Source of the DNA: Gemmatimonadaceae bacterium
GTDB taxonomy: Bacteria; Gemmatimonadota; Gemmatimonadetes; Gemmatimonadales; Gemmatimonadaceae
Direction: 5' to 3'
Length of the DNA: 64,000 nt
NCBI GenBank assembly: GCA_016742275.1
Contig: JACVCD010000012.1
Location: forward strand, 1-64,000
The first letter of the stretch is position 1; every line of letters begins with the position of its first letter. A model generated the notes under the pieces. The model was not told where the DNA came from. It saw nothing but the letters and a program-made list of their open reading frames with translations, and did not search any database. Below are positions 1 to 10,133 of this stretch, in pieces. A program made the translations under genes and the position numbers.

Positions 1-427
1 CCGCCGTGACATGTGGCACCAATTCACGAGCTGCCGCCAGACTGACCAGACTCGTGGTGTAGGGGATATCGCCAAGTGACTGCGGGTCCGAGTCGGTACG
101 GACCAATCCCGCCACGGCGGCGCGCGCGATGGACAATCCCCACGTCACTCCGGAAGACCGACGCCATGAGCCACTCAGAATCTGCCCGTCGACACTCTGC
201 GCGGCCCCAGCAGCCAGAGAGGCCACTCCGAACCGGAAACGAGCGTCGGGGGTGAGCGCTATTGTGGCGGGATTCCAGAGGCCGGCGCCCGGTTCCACGG
301 CGATGGCAGGAGGCTCAAACAATGCCCCCAACGGGAATTCCCAAAGATCACGCGCGGGTACTCCCTGCGCGCGGCCCGGACTGGCCCACAGTAACGCAGC
401 AAGCCCGCCAACGAGCACGCGGCGCAT
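1..427 (-). CDS. Exported, probably outer-membrane protein (N-terminal part, cut by window edge)
   Basis: This open frame is missing from the ORF track because it runs off the left edge with no stop. Read leftward from the ATG at 425-427 it gives MRVLVGGLAALLWASPGRAQG, a signal peptide with a plausible cleavage after the AQ/AG region, then sequence rich in Gly, Ala and alternating hydrophobics (GLWNPATIALTP, RFGVASLAAGAAQ). The 'NPA' turn followed by amphipathic strands resembles PorV/PorQ-like or long-chain fatty-acid-transporter-like barrels, but that is only a resemblance. 142 codons are visible. It diverges from aspS, with about 165 bases between the two starts. Confidence is high that it is a gene and low about its function. 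Confidence 0.7.
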   Translation of the reverse strand, partial: MRRVLVGGLAALLWASPGRAQGVPARDLWEFPLGALFEPPAIAVEPGAGLWNPATIALTPDARFRFGVASLAAGAAQSVDGQILSGSWRRSSGVTWGLSIARAAVAGLVRTDSDPQSLGDIPYTTSLVSLAAARELVPHVTA

Positions 428-593
428 GGGCGGATCCTAAACTCCGTCGGGAGCGCGATCAATAGCGTACGCCCTGTGATCTGCTACCAAGAGCACTGTA
501 AGCCATTTACTTTTCAACGTTTGCGTCTTGTCGATCCCATCAGGGCCTCATGCCGAGGCCATACGGGGGTCCATGCCCGGAGTATTCGCCTCG

Positions 594-2429
594 ATGTCGT
601 CCTCGCCGGAACAGTCTTTCCTCGCCACATCCCTTCGCTCCGACACCTGCGGCCTGCTGCGTCGTACTGACGTGGGGCGCACGGTGCGACTCGGCGGATG
701 GGTGCATCGCAGTCGCGACCTGGGCGGACTGGTCTTCATCGATTTGCGTGATCGTACGGGCCTTGTGCAGTTGGCGTTCGGGCCGGCGTGGACGGCTGCC
801 GATGTTCAGTCGGCCGCGGCCGCGGTCGGCGTCGAATCGGTTGTGCTGGTAGAAGGCGAGGTGGTGGCGCGTGAAAGTGATCGTGTGAATCCCGAGATGC
901 CCACAGGTGAAGTGGAAGTTCGGGTGACATCACTCAAGGTCGTTGGTCCGGCGGTGACCCCCGCGTTGCCGGTGGCGCGTGGTCGTGGTGACAAGATGCC
1001 AGCCGAAGAACTGCGTTTGCGTCATCGCTATCTCGATCTGCGTCGTCCGGAATTGCAGGCCAACCTGGTCCTGCGCCATCGACTCATGCAGGTGACACGT
1101 CGTTTTCTGAGTGATCGCGGTTATCTCGAACTCGAGACGCCGATCCTCACCAAGCCGACACCGGAAGGGGCACGTGACTATCTCGTGCCAAGTCGCGTGC
1201 ATCCGGGTGAGTTCTACGCGCTGCCGCAGTCGCCGCAGATCTACAAGCAGCTATTCATGTGCTGCGGCTACGATCGGTACTTCCAGATTGCGCGTTGCTT
1301 CCGCGATGAAGATCTGCGCGCGGATCGTCAGCCCGAGTTCACGCAGATCGACATCGAAGCCTCGTTCATCGAGCGCGAAGATATTCTTTCGCTCGCTGAA
1401 GGTTTGATTGGTGCGTTGTGGCGTGAAGCGGGTCACGAAGCGCCGGCGCATTTCGATCGCATGAGCTATGCCGATGCCATGGAGTTCTATGGCTGCGATC
1501 GTCCCGACATGCGCTACGATCTCCGTCTGCGCGATTTCAGCAGTGTGTTCGCTCCGCTCGACTTTGCGGTCACCAGCAACGCACTCGCATCAGGTGCGCG
1601 CGTGCGTGGTCTGGTGGTGCCCGGTGGTGCGGCCTGGAGTCGCAAGCAGGTGGACGAACTTGAAGCGCTGGCCAAGGGTGCAGGGGCTGGTGGCTTGCTG
1701 CGCCTGCGTCGTGCCGACGGAGCGTATGATGGTCCCGTTGCGAAATTCCTGACCGATGATGCGCGCGACGCGTTTGGCCTCGCCGATGGTGATCTCGCGT
1801 TGTTTGTTGCGGCACCCGATCGCATCAGCAGTCCGGCGCTCGATCGTGTTCGACAGGAATGCGCACGTCGTCTCGAGCTCGTGGACGATGCCGCACAGCG
1901 TTTCCTGCTTGTGATGGACTTCCCGATGTTCGAGGAAGACCCCACAACAGGCGCGTTGGCTGCCGTACACCATCCGTTCACGGCTCCGCATCCGGAAGAC
2001 ATGAAGGCTTTCCCGGATACACCGGCGCGCTGGCGTGCGCTGGCCTACGATGTCGTGCTCAACGGCACCGAGCTCGGCGGCGGTAGCATCCGTACCAGCG
2101 ATCCGGCGGTGCAGTCGCGCATGTTTGCATTGCTCGGCATTGGTGACGAAGCCGAGCAGGAACGTCGATTCGGCTTCCTGCTTGAGGGGCTGCGCGCAGG
2201 TGCGCCGCCGCATGGTGGCATTGCTTTCGGTTTCGACCGTATTGCCATGCTGCTGTCGGGTGCGCCATCGCTGCGTGACGTTATCGCATTCCCGAAGACC
2301 ACGGCCGCGCGTTCGCTCTTTGAAGGCGCTCCAGTCGCGGTACCAGCCGACGATCTCGCGGAACTGCATATTGCAGTGCGTGAGGCCAGTCGAAGTCGGT
2401 CCGCCAACTCACCGGAAGGCACTGCGTGA
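594..2429 (+). CDS. aspS: Aspartate--tRNA ligase
   Basis: Charges tRNA(Asp) with aspartate in the cytoplasm (class IIb synthetase). Domains in order: N-terminal OB anticodon-binding domain (VRLGGWVHRSRDLGGLVFIDL), class II core with motif 2 (CFRDEDLRADRQPEFTQID), the bacterial GAD insertion around the middle (GGAAWSRKQVDELEALAKG), and motif 3 (GIAFGFDRIAMLL) near the end. The ORF track begins at a TTG at 528. The ATG at 594 gives 611 residues, closer to the usual ~590, and has GGAG 11 bases upstream; ATG 573 is an alternative. The stop overlaps the GTG of phoH (GTGA). Whether it also charges tRNA(Asn) cannot be told; no gatCAB is in the window. Confidence 0.95.
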   Translation: MSSSPEQSFLATSLRSDTCGLLRRTDVGRTVRLGGWVHRSRDLGGLVFIDLRDRTGLVQLAFGPAWTAADVQSAAAAVGVESVVLVEGEVVARESDRVNPEMPTGEVEVRVTSLKVVGPAVTPALPVARGRGDKMPAEELRLRHRYLDLRRPELQANLVLRHRLMQVTRRFLSDRGYLELETPILTKPTPEGARDYLVPSRVHPGEFYALPQSPQIYKQLFMCCGYDRYFQIARCFRDEDLRADRQPEFTQIDIEASFIEREDILSLAEGLIGALWREAGHEAPAHFDRMSYADAMEFYGCDRPDMRYDLRLRDFSSVFAPLDFAVTSNALASGARVRGLVVPGGAAWSRKQVDELEALAKGAGAGGLLRLRRADGAYDGPVAKFLTDDARDAFGLADGDLALFVAAPDRISSPALDRVRQECARRLELVDDAAQRFLLVMDFPMFEEDPTTGALAAVHHPFTAPHPEDMKAFPDTPARWRALAYDVVLNGTELGGGSIRTSDPAVQSRMFALLGIGDEAEQERRFGFLLEGLRAGAPPHGGIAFGFDRIAMLLSGAPSLRDVIAFPKTTAARSLFEGAPVAVPADDLAELHIAVREASRSRSANSPEGTA

Positions 2430-3403
2430 CAGAACCTCGTTCGGATCGATCTGACATCACCACGGCGCGTGTCACCGTGGAGGGGGCAGATCTGCAAATG
2501 TTGGCCGGTGTCAACGATGGCAATCTCGTTGAACTCGGCCGAGCCACCGGCGCACGCGTCGCGTTGCGCGGTGACCATTTGTCACTGACTGGTGAAACGG
2601 AATCGGTGGCGAAAGCGGAAGCGGTCGCCACTGCGCTCGTGGCTTTGGTTCGCGATGGCAAGGTCATCACCGCCGATGATGTACTGCGTCTGGCTCTGAC
2701 GGAACGTCCAACCGATACGCCGGGTGCGGTTGCCGGCGCGCTGGTGCTTCCCGGCGCGCGTCGTGGTGTGCAGGCCAAGACGCCCGGACAGGCAGAGTAT
2801 CTGCGCAAGATCGCCGAACACGACATCGTGATCGGTATCGGCCCGGCGGGCACTGGCAAGACCTACCTCGCGGTAGCCGCAGCGGTCGATGCGCTGATGC
2901 GCAAGCGTGTGCGACGCATCGTGCTGGCGCGTCCTGCCGTGGAAGCTGGCGAAAGTCTGGGCTTTCTGCCTGGTGACATGCAGGCCAAGGTCGACCCGTA
3001 CCTGCGTCCCCTGTATGACGCGCTCGATGATCTCATTCCGTTCGAGCGGATTCAGAAGCTCATCGAAACGCGCACCATCGAAGTGGCGCCGCTTGCATTT
3101 ATGCGCGGGCGCACGCTGGGCGACTCCTTTGTCATTCTCGATGAAGCGCAGAACGCCACCGGCATGCAGATGAAGATGTTTCTCACGCGTCTCGGTGTGA
3201 ATTCCAAGATCGTCATTACCGGCGACAAAACGCAGGTCGATCTGCCACGGCGTGAAGACTCCGGACTCATGCAGGTGGAGCGTATCCTGCACGGTATCGA
3301 AGGCATTGCGTTTCACTATTTCAACGAGGCGGACGTCGTACGTCATCGTCTCGTGCGCGACATCATCCGTGCGTACAACGATGATGCGGCGGGTGGTGGA
3401 TGA
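2426..3403 (+). CDS. phoH: PhoH-family ATPase (YbeZ-like)
   Basis: A cytoplasmic P-loop ATPase of the PhoH family, associated in other bacteria with YbeY and rRNA or RNA metabolism. An N-terminal KH-like region (about residues 10-85) precedes the ATPase domain, with Walker A GPAGTGKT near residue 139 and Walker B SFVILDEAQN about 95 residues later. The sensor-like stretch SKIVITGDKTQVDLP is also typical. The 325-residue length is normal. It starts at a GTG overlapping the aspS stop, and its own TGA overlaps the ATG of ybeY. The phoH-ybeY-corC order is conserved in many bacteria, which supports the call. Confidence 0.93.
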   Translation: MTEPRSDRSDITTARVTVEGADLQMLAGVNDGNLVELGRATGARVALRGDHLSLTGETESVAKAEAVATALVALVRDGKVITADDVLRLALTERPTDTPGAVAGALVLPGARRGVQAKTPGQAEYLRKIAEHDIVIGIGPAGTGKTYLAVAAAVDALMRKRVRRIVLARPAVEAGESLGFLPGDMQAKVDPYLRPLYDALDDLIPFERIQKLIETRTIEVAPLAFMRGRTLGDSFVILDEAQNATGMQMKMFLTRLGVNSKIVITGDKTQVDLPRREDSGLMQVERILHGIEGIAFHYFNEADVVRHRLVRDIIRAYNDDAAGGG

Positions 3404-3882
3404 GTCCGTCCGCCCGCTCAGCGCGAAGCCCAAAACACCTCGTGGAGGTGCAGCGGGAAACGGTCAGTGTCCCGGTTGCGTCTTCGCGACTTGCTGATTT
3501 GTCGCGCAATGTGTTGCGGGCGCTGCGTATTCCGCGCGCGATGCTGTCCATCACGTTCGTCAGTGCGCGGCGCATGGCGGCGCTCAACAAGCAGCACCTG
3601 GGCCATCAGGGCCCAACCGATGTCATCACGTTTGCGCTGGGCACCGATCCGGTGAATGGCGTGCAGGGAGACATCTACATCTGCCCCGAGGTCGCGCGCC
3701 GTCAGGCTGGCGAACACAGGGTGGGCGTGCGAGAGGAGATCGCACGGCTCGTCGTGCATGGAACGCTTCACGCCTGTGGGTGGGAGCATCCCGAAGATGA
3801 CGCACGGACGACGTCGCCAATGTGGCGACGCCAGGAGCAGCTCATGCAGCGCTTCTGGCTCACGCCAGCCCAGGGCGCATGA
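3400..3882 (+). CDS. ybeY: Endoribonuclease YbeY (16S rRNA maturation)
   Basis: A single-strand metal-dependent endoribonuclease acting in 16S rRNA 3' end processing and ribosome quality control. The zinc-binding signature HGTLHACGWEHPEDD near the C-terminus supplies the three histidines of the family pattern HGxLHLxGYDH, with Ala-Cys-Trp-Glu replacing Leu-x-Tyr-Asp. The TDVITFALG stretch is also characteristic. At 160 residues the length is standard, with a basic N-terminal extension. It overlaps phoH by four bases (ATGA), and its stop overlaps the preferred ATG of the next gene in the same way, so the chain is probably translationally coupled. Confidence 0.92.
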   Translation: MSPSARSARSPKHLVEVQRETVSVPVASSRLADLSRNVLRALRIPRAMLSITFVSARRMAALNKQHLGHQGPTDVITFALGTDPVNGVQGDIYICPEVARRQAGEHRVGVREEIARLVVHGTLHACGWEHPEDDARTTSPMWRRQEQLMQRFWLTPAQGA

Positions 3883-5177
3883 GCGCACTTGCGAGTGCAC
3901 TTACGTGGGCGCTTGCTGCGGCGGGAGCCACGTTGGCCGCCATGGCGGCAGTGGCTGATGGAGCTTTGTTGGCCGAAGCTCCACTGCCAAGCAGCAGCGG
4001 CAGCGGTGAGCGCACGGGGTACAATGCGCCGACGCCCGGCGTCAGTCGTGTCGTGTCCAGTCGGGAGCAGACCCATCGCGCCCTCGCCTTCGCACGAGTC
4101 GTCGGGCATGTTGCGGCCGGTTGTGGATTGGCCGTGGCACTTGATCTTGCTGACGAAGCCACGCTGATCAAGATCGCGGCACTGGTCGGGTTGGGCCTGC
4201 TTACCGTGCTGGTGGCAGAAAGCGTAGCGCGCGTGGTCGGTGATGCGCTGGGAGACAACGCGGCGGCGCGACTCCACGGTTTTACGCGTTGGGTCGAGCG
4301 TACACTGGCTCCTGTACTTGCCCTCGGCAATTGGGCTGATCGATTGTTCGCTGAAGTGGTGACTGAAGCAGAAGCAACGCAGGAACGTCGTGATGAAGCG
4401 GCCGCGCAGTTTCGCGATGTCGTCACCAGTGAAGCCGATGTAAGCGGTGATGAGCGGGAATTGTTGCTCGGCGTCTTCGAGTTTGGTGAGACCACGGCTG
4501 AAGAAGTCATGGTACCGCGTGTCGATATGCTTGGTGTTGAGCGTGACACGCCGTGGTCGGAAATGCTCGATCGTGTGCGCAGTGCGCAGCACTCGCGCAT
4601 GCCGGTCTTTGACGGCACGATCGATGAGATCGTGGGCATTCTGTATGTGAAGGATCTGCTGCCGGCCGTGCTTGCCGACGAAGAGCCGGAAGGTGGGTGG
4701 CCGGCGCTTATGCGGCCTCCGGTATTCATACCGGCATCAAAACGTATTGCCGATTTGTTGCGGGAGTTCCGCGTCGCCCGCCGTCATATCGCCATCGTGG
4801 CCGATGAATACGGCGGAACTGCCGGTCTCGTGACCATTGAGGATGTACTCGAAGAATTGGTCGGCGAGATTCGCGACGAGCATGATGACGAAGAGCGACT
4901 GGTCGAAAATGAAGACGACGAGCGTTACTGGGTGTCCGGTCGTCTGACGTTGGACGATCTCTCGGACGCGTTACGTCATGACTTCTCGCGTGACGATGTT
5001 TCGACCGTTGGTGGTCTGGTTCTCGAACTGCTCGGGCGGGTGCCGCGGGCCGGTGAATCGCTGCAGGTCGGACCATTTCGTGTCATCGTTGAACGTGTGG
5101 TGCGACGCAAGATTGAGCGTGTCTTTCTCGAGCGTATCGCCGAGGAAAGCGACACCGGGCCGGAGGCCGACGAATGA
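3879..5177 (+). CDS. CNNM/CorC-type membrane protein with CBS pair and CorC_HlyC domain
   Basis: A membrane protein of the HlyC/CorC (CNNM) family, whose members are linked to magnesium and divalent cation homeostasis. The ORF track starts at 3822, but the ATG at 3879 overlaps the ybeY stop and opens directly on the first membrane segment, giving 432 residues. Hydrophobic segments lie in the first ~170 residues. They are followed by VMVPRVDMLGVERDTPW (the conserved 'R-D/VPR' entry to the CBS pair), two CBS motifs ending DEYGGTAGLVTIEDVLEEL, and a C-terminal CorC_HlyC transporter-associated domain (ERYWVSGRLTLDDL...). It immediately precedes a paralogue. Confidence 0.88.
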   Translation: MSALASALTWALAAAGATLAAMAAVADGALLAEAPLPSSSGSGERTGYNAPTPGVSRVVSSREQTHRALAFARVVGHVAAGCGLAVALDLADEATLIKIAALVGLGLLTVLVAESVARVVGDALGDNAAARLHGFTRWVERTLAPVLALGNWADRLFAEVVTEAEATQERRDEAAAQFRDVVTSEADVSGDERELLLGVFEFGETTAEEVMVPRVDMLGVERDTPWSEMLDRVRSAQHSRMPVFDGTIDEIVGILYVKDLLPAVLADEEPEGGWPALMRPPVFIPASKRIADLLREFRVARRHIAIVADEYGGTAGLVTIEDVLEELVGEIRDEHDDEERLVENEDDERYWVSGRLTLDDLSDALRHDFSRDDVSTVGGLVLELLGRVPRAGESLQVGPFRVIVERVVRRKIERVFLERIAEESDTGPEADE

Positions 5178-6127
5178 GCGGCTTCGTGATGCTGATCTCT
5201 GTCGCATTTGTCGCGGTGCTCACGATGTCGGCGACATCGGTGCGCGCGGTAAGCCGTCTGTGGCTTCGGCACTGGATCGAACGCCGCACCGGTGGTGTGG
5301 GAGTCATGGCGCGTTATCTCGAGCGCCCCACGCGTCTGGTGCATGCCGCCGGCACCGCGGCGATGCTCATGATTTTCTCCACCGGTGCATGGCTGGCCAT
5401 GGCTCATGGCCTCGATGCGTGGAGTTTCATCCCGCGCGTGCTGGTGTTCCTCATTCTGCTGCTGGTGGCGGGGCAGGTACTGCCGCGCGCAATCGCCAGA
5501 CGATGGGCCGCCGTGTTGGTGCCGATCACGGTGCCATTGCTTCGCGTGGTGGATCTTGTGTTGACGCCGTTTCACCTCGTATCGCACGCGGTGCGGCGTT
5601 TCGTCGCGCGTCCCTCGCGCGCTGGTGTCGATGAAGAAGTCCGCGATGGCCTTGAAGAGTTGATGCGTGACGGCACGTTTGCAGACATCGGTACGACCGA
5701 GGAGATGGCCATTATCTCTGGCGTCATGCAATTCGGCGACAAGGTTGCGCGCGATGTGATGACACCGCGGCGTGACATGTTCATGCTGCGCGATGGACTG
5801 CCGGCGGCGGAGGTTGCCAGAGAAGTTGCAACCGCCGGATACAGTCGAGTGCCGGTCTACCGTGAATCACCAGATCAGGTGGTTGGCATGATTCACGTGT
5901 TTGATGTGTTTCGTCGCCGTGGCGAGTCGTTGCCAACTGTGCGTCCAGTGCCATTCACCACCGGTGACAAGCCGGCCAAGGATCTGCTCTTTGAGCTGCT
6001 GCGTTCACGGCGGCAATTGGCCATCGTTCGGGACGGACATACCGTGATCGGTATGGTAACGCTGGAAGACCTGCTCGAAGAGCTGGTGGGAGACATTCGG
6101 GATGAGCATGACGACAGCGGCGAGTAG
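5174..6127 (+). CDS. Second CNNM/CorC-type CBS membrane protein, no C-terminal CorC_HlyC domain
   Basis: A paralogue of the preceding protein and coupled to it by an ATGA overlap. Hydrophobic N-terminal segments (FVMLISVAFVAVLTM; AAMLMIFSTGAWLAM; RVLVFLILLLVAGQVL) suggest a truncated CNNM/DUF21-type membrane region. DVMTPRRDMFML opens a CBS pair ending TVIGMVTLEDLLEELVGDI. The protein stops within about ten residues of that point, so the CorC_HlyC domain present in its neighbour is absent. The two proteins may act as a heteromeric unit; that is inference. Function in ion homeostasis is by family only. Confidence 0.85.
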   Translation: MSGFVMLISVAFVAVLTMSATSVRAVSRLWLRHWIERRTGGVGVMARYLERPTRLVHAAGTAAMLMIFSTGAWLAMAHGLDAWSFIPRVLVFLILLLVAGQVLPRAIARRWAAVLVPITVPLLRVVDLVLTPFHLVSHAVRRFVARPSRAGVDEEVRDGLEELMRDGTFADIGTTEEMAIISGVMQFGDKVARDVMTPRRDMFMLRDGLPAAEVAREVATAGYSRVPVYRESPDQVVGMIHVFDVFRRRGESLPTVRPVPFTTGDKPAKDLLFELLRSRRQLAIVRDGHTVIGMVTLEDLLEELVGDIRDEHDDSGE

Positions 6128-6166
6128 CGGACGGACGGTGGATTCGTTTGAGCAGGGCATTTTCCT

Positions 6167-6967
6167 GTGGGGGATGCATTGAGCCCCGCGCGAAAGACGG
6201 CGCCGGATCGCCAGCCGACCACGAAGCCCTGGTGGGCGACACAGTTTGACGCACAGTATTTGCACGAGTACGAGCCGTTGTTCGATCTCGTGCAGGACCG
6301 TCGTGAAGTGTCGCGCCTCATCGAGGTCCTGGCGTTGCCGGCCGGTGCACGCGTACTCGATTGTCCCTGCGGTCAGGGACGGCATGCCCATCTTCTGGCG
6401 GAAGCCGGGTTTGATGTCGATGGTCTCGATTACTCCGAAGATCTGCTGCAGGTCGCGCGCACGCGAGGCACGGGCAAGACGCTCCGTTACACGCAGGGCG
6501 ACATGCGTCGATTGCCATCTCGATGGAGTGGGCGATTCGATGCGGTGGTCAATCTCTTCACTTCATTCGGCTTCTTCGACGATCCGCGGGACGACCTGCA
6601 AGTACTCGAGGAATTCGCGCGTGTTCTCAAGCCGGGTGGCGTGCTTGTCTGGCATGGCGGCGCGCGTGATGGCGTCATGGCCAAGTTCCTGACGCGCGAC
6701 TGGTGGAGTGCGGCCGATGGAACGGTCTTCGGTCAGGAACGCTCCTTCGATCCGCTTTCCGGATTTCTCGAAATCACGTCCACCTGGCGTGGTCCCCAGG
6801 GACACGGCGAACGGTCCCACCGCATCCGTCTTTACAGTGCGTCCGAGCTGGCGCATCGCATGCGTGACGTCGGATTGGTCGTCGAGGCCGCTTTCGATTC
6901 CTGGCAGCCACGCCCCCTGACCCGGCGATCCAGCGAGATGATGCTGGTCGCGCGTAAAGAGAAGTAA
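6167..6967 (+). CDS. Class I SAM-dependent methyltransferase
   Basis: A cytoplasmic Rossmann-fold methyltransferase. Motif I is ARVLDCPCGQGRHAHLLAEA, followed by an acidic residue after strand 2 (FDVDGLDYS), TQGDMRRLP (motif II region) and FDAVVNLFTSFGFFDD (motif III/IV). The substrate is not recognisable; small-molecule or quinone-type methyltransferases share this layout. The ORF track's GTG at 6167 gives 266 residues. A TTG at 6179 (MSPARKTAP...) with GGGGG just upstream is an equally good start. About 40 bases separate it from the CBS gene, and no partner gene suggests a pathway. Confidence 0.85.
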   Translation: MGDALSPARKTAPDRQPTTKPWWATQFDAQYLHEYEPLFDLVQDRREVSRLIEVLALPAGARVLDCPCGQGRHAHLLAEAGFDVDGLDYSEDLLQVARTRGTGKTLRYTQGDMRRLPSRWSGRFDAVVNLFTSFGFFDDPRDDLQVLEEFARVLKPGGVLVWHGGARDGVMAKFLTRDWWSAADGTVFGQERSFDPLSGFLEITSTWRGPQGHGERSHRIRLYSASELAHRMRDVGLVVEAAFDSWQPRPLTRRSSEMMLVARKEK

Positions 6968-7132
6968 CTATGTTTCGAGGCTGACTCCTGTTGGGTGCGC
7001 CGAACTGGAGTCCGCCGCCTTCCCTCGTACTCCCGGTCTGATGATTCGATCATTTCGAGAGCCCCGCACCCGTACGCCGAAGCTCGTGGATTGCATCCGT
7101 GGGTGTCTCCCGGCACGACAACTACACGACGC

Positions 7133-8749
7133 ATGAGTGGTCGTCTCAAGCAGCTCGCCGATGAACTCCGCGAGCTGGAAGGGCGGCTCCGCCTCGGTGG
7201 CGGGCCGGACAAGATTGCCAAGGAACACAAGCGCGGAAAGCTGACGGCGCGTGAGCGCGTCGATCGTCTGCGTGATCCCGATACCCCCTTCCTCGAAATC
7301 GGCCTCCTCGTGGCGCACGATCGCTACGATGGTCAGGCGCCCGGTGCCGGTGTCATCACCGGCATTGCGATGGTGGATGGACGCGAAGTGGTGGTCGTGG
7401 CCAACGATGCCACGGTGAAGGCCGGTTCGTGGTGGCCTGAAACCATCACCAAGACGTTGCGGGCGCAGGAAGTCGCCATGCGCTGCCGCATCCCCATCGT
7501 GTATCTCGTCGATTCGGCTGGCGTCAATTTGCCGTATCAGGGCGGCGTGTTTCCCGGTCAGTACGGCGCTGCGCGCATCTTCTACTACAACTCCATCATG
7601 CGGCGCTATTTGCGCATTCCGCAGTTCGCGGCCGTGATGGGGCAGTGTGTCGCAGGCGGTGCGTATCTGCCGGCGCTCAGCGATGTTATCCTGATGGTCA
7701 AGGGCACATCGTTCATGGGACTTGGCGGTCCCAATCTGGTGAAGGGGGCCACTGGTCAGACCGTCGACGGTGAAACGCTGGGTGGCGCCGTCACGCACAC
7801 CGAAGTGTCGGGCGTTGCCCACTACGCACTCGATGATGATGCGGCCTGTCTCGCCAAGCTGCGGGAATTGATCTCGCGATTGCCCGCGCCGGCACGTACG
7901 AGTGTCGCAGCATGGCGTCCGCCCGCCGAGCCGCCATCGACGTTGTACGATGTGCTGCCTGCCGATCATCGCATGTCATACGATATGCACGCGCTGCTAC
8001 GCGCGGTGCTCGATGAAGGCAAGCTGGACGAGTTCCAGCCCAATCTTGCGAAGGAGATGATCTGCGGCGACGCCTACATCGAAGGCATTGCTGTTGGTGT
8101 CATCGCCAATCAGCGCGGACTCATCAAGGGACGTCCAGGTGAGCGTCCGCGTTTCGGTGGCATCATCTACGCCGAAAGTGCGGAGAAGGTCGCGTACTTC
8201 ATCGAACGCTGCGACAAGCAGGGTATTCCCATTCTGTTCGTGCAGGACGTGTCCGGCTTCATGGTCGGTCCTGACGCCGAGCACGAAGGCATCATCCGAG
8301 CTGGTGCGCACTTCGTCGAAGCGATGGCGTGTGCACGTGTGCCGAAGATCGTGCTCACGGTGAATCACGCCAGCGGCGCAGGTTACTACGCCATGGCGGG
8401 GCAGGGTTTCGATCCGGATTTCATTCTGTCCTGGCCAACTGGACGCATGGCTGTGATGGAAGGCGAAGCCGCCATTCAGGCGGTGCATGGTCCCGCGCTC
8501 GACGCGGCGAAGAAGGCAGGAACGACGGCTGCACCCGAAGTGCTGGAAGCTGTAGATCAGATGCGCGCAGACTACGAGACACAGCTCGACGCCCGCTATG
8601 CGGCGGCGCGCGGTTTCGTAGACACCATCGTGTATCCCGAAGACACCCGTGATCTCCTGGCGATGGCGCTGCGCGCTGCCAGCCAGAATCGTGGTCCCCA
8701 TCTCGGCGCATTCGTGCTGCCGCCCATGCCCACATTCGGAGCAGAGTGA
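7133..8749 (+). CDS. Acyl-CoA carboxylase, carboxyltransferase (beta) subunit
   Basis: Transfers CO2 from carboxybiotin to an acyl-CoA; the family includes methylcrotonyl-CoA, geranyl-CoA and propionyl-CoA carboxylase beta chains. The N-terminal [16 protein letters not shown] is the classic start of this family. The paired crotonase-like halves show [15 protein letters not shown] and, in the C-terminal half, [18 protein letters not shown] and [16 protein letters not shown]. Start: the ATG at 7133 gives 538 residues, the usual length for MccB; the track's 46 upstream residues are not family-like. No biotin carboxylase/biotin carrier alpha subunit is in the window. The AtuA-type genes downstream favour a branched-chain or isoprenoid acyl-CoA substrate. 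Confidence 0.9.
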   Translation: MSGRLKQLADELRELEGRLRLGGGPDKIAKEHKRGKLTARERVDRLRDPDTPFLEIGLLVAHDRYDGQAPGAGVITGIAMVDGREVVVVANDATVKAGSWWPETITKTLRAQEVAMRCRIPIVYLVDSAGVNLPYQGGVFPGQYGAARIFYYNSIMRRYLRIPQFAAVMGQCVAGGAYLPALSDVILMVKGTSFMGLGGPNLVKGATGQTVDGETLGGAVTHTEVSGVAHYALDDDAACLAKLRELISRLPAPARTSVAAWRPPAEPPSTLYDVLPADHRMSYDMHALLRAVLDEGKLDEFQPNLAKEMICGDAYIEGIAVGVIANQRGLIKGRPGERPRFGGIIYAESAEKVAYFIERCDKQGIPILFVQDVSGFMVGPDAEHEGIIRAGAHFVEAMACARVPKIVLTVNHASGAGYYAMAGQGFDPDFILSWPTGRMAVMEGEAAIQAVHGPALDAAKKAGTTAAPEVLEAVDQMRADYETQLDARYAAARGFVDTIVYPEDTRDLLAMALRAASQNRGPHLGAFVLPPMPTFGAE

Positions 8750-10131
8750 TGTCGGAGTCGCAAAACAACGGGTCGCGCGTGGTTCGCGTGGCCAGCGGAC
8801 AAGGGTTCTGGGGCGATTGGCTGGAAGCCCCGCGCCGTCAGGTTGAAGGTGGTCAGGTCGACTACCTGATGCTCGACTATCTGGCCGAAGTCACGATGTC
8901 CATCGTGCAGAAGCAGAAGGAGCGCGACCCCCGCATGGGCTATGCGCGTGACTTCATCGGCGCGATGGAAAGTGTATTCCCCGCCGTTGCCGAGCGTGGC
9001 GTGAAGGTCATTGCCAACGCCGGCGGCGTGAATCCGATGGCGTGCGCTGATGCCGTGCTCGAAGCCGCAAGCAAGCATGGCGTGCGCGGCAAGATCCGCA
9101 TTGGTGTGGTCACGGGTGATGACATCCTGAGCCGTCTCGATGAACTGCTCGCCGCTGGCCACGAGCTCCGCAACATGGACACCAACGAGCCGCTCGCCAG
9201 CATCCGTGATCGTGTGCTGTCGGCCAACGCGTACATCGGCTCCACGCCGATTGTGGAAGCGTTGCAGCAGGGCGCCAATGTCGTGGTGACGGGCCGCAGT
9301 ACGGACACCGCGCTCACCATGGCGCCGTTGCGTCATGAGTTCGGTTGGGCAGCGGACGATTGGAATCGTCTCGCAGCTGGCATCGTGGCTGGCCACATCC
9401 TCGAGTGTGGCGCGCAGTGCTCGGGCGGCAATTGCCTGCACGATTGGCGCAACATCCCCGATCTCGCGAACGTCGGCTATCCCATCGCCGAAGCCAATTC
9501 GGACGGCACGTTTGTCATCACGAAGCATCCGAACACGGGTGGGCGCGTGAACGTGCCCAGCGTGACCGAGCAGCTGGTGTACGAGATGGGTGATCCCAAT
9601 GCGTACATCACGCCGGACGTGGTCGCCGATTTCACGAGCATTCGCCTCGAAGATGCAGGTGAGAATCGCGTGCGCGTGCACGGTATCACGGGCACGCATC
9701 CGACGCCGTTCCTCAAGGTGTCGATCGCCTATCGCTCAGGCTACAAGGCGGTGGGATCGTTGGTGTACTCGTGGCCCGATGCGATCGAGAAGGCGCAATT
9801 GGCCGATCGTATTTTGCGCGAGCGTCTCGACAATCTGGGCCTCAAGTTTGACCAGGTGTTGAGTGAGTTCGTTGGCGCCACGGCCACGCATGGTCCCCTG
9901 GCCGGTGATGGTCGCGAAGCACCGGAAGTGCAGTATCGCATTGGCGTGCGCGGCAGCGACCGTGCGGCCGTCGAGCGTTTCACGCGCGAGATTGCGCCGC
10001 TCGTACTGAACGGTCCGCCGAGTGTGACCGGCTTTGCCGGCGGCCGTCCAAAGGTCGAAGAAATCGTGGCCTACTGGCCCGCGCTGCTCGACAAGCGCGC
10101 CGTGTCCACCGCTGTCACCATCGTGGAGTAA
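8749..10131 (+). CDS. AtuA-type protein, main (DUF1446) domain
   Basis: A homologue of the main domain of AtuA, named from acyclic terpene utilisation in Pseudomonas; its biochemical role is not established. Recognisable stretches are [37 protein letters not shown] and [14 protein letters not shown]. The ATG at 8749 shares its A with the carboxylase stop (TGATG); the track's GTG at 8746 is one codon earlier. It is 460 residues. AtuA proteins usually carry a further ~100-residue domain, and here that part is a separate gene beginning three bases after this one ends. Confidence 0.82.
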   Translation: MSESQNNGSRVVRVASGQGFWGDWLEAPRRQVEGGQVDYLMLDYLAEVTMSIVQKQKERDPRMGYARDFIGAMESVFPAVAERGVKVIANAGGVNPMACADAVLEAASKHGVRGKIRIGVVTGDDILSRLDELLAAGHELRNMDTNEPLASIRDRVLSANAYIGSTPIVEALQQGANVVVTGRSTDTALTMAPLRHEFGWAADDWNRLAAGIVAGHILECGAQCSGGNCLHDWRNIPDLANVGYPIAEANSDGTFVITKHPNTGGRVNVPSVTEQLVYEMGDPNAYITPDVVADFTSIRLEDAGENRVRVHGITGTHPTPFLKVSIAYRSGYKAVGSLVYSWPDAIEKAQLADRILRERLDNLGLKFDQVLSEFVGATATHGPLAGDGREAPEVQYRIGVRGSDRAAVERFTREIAPLVLNGPPSVTGFAGGRPKVEEIVAYWPALLDKRAVSTAVTIVE

Positions 10132-10133
10132 TC

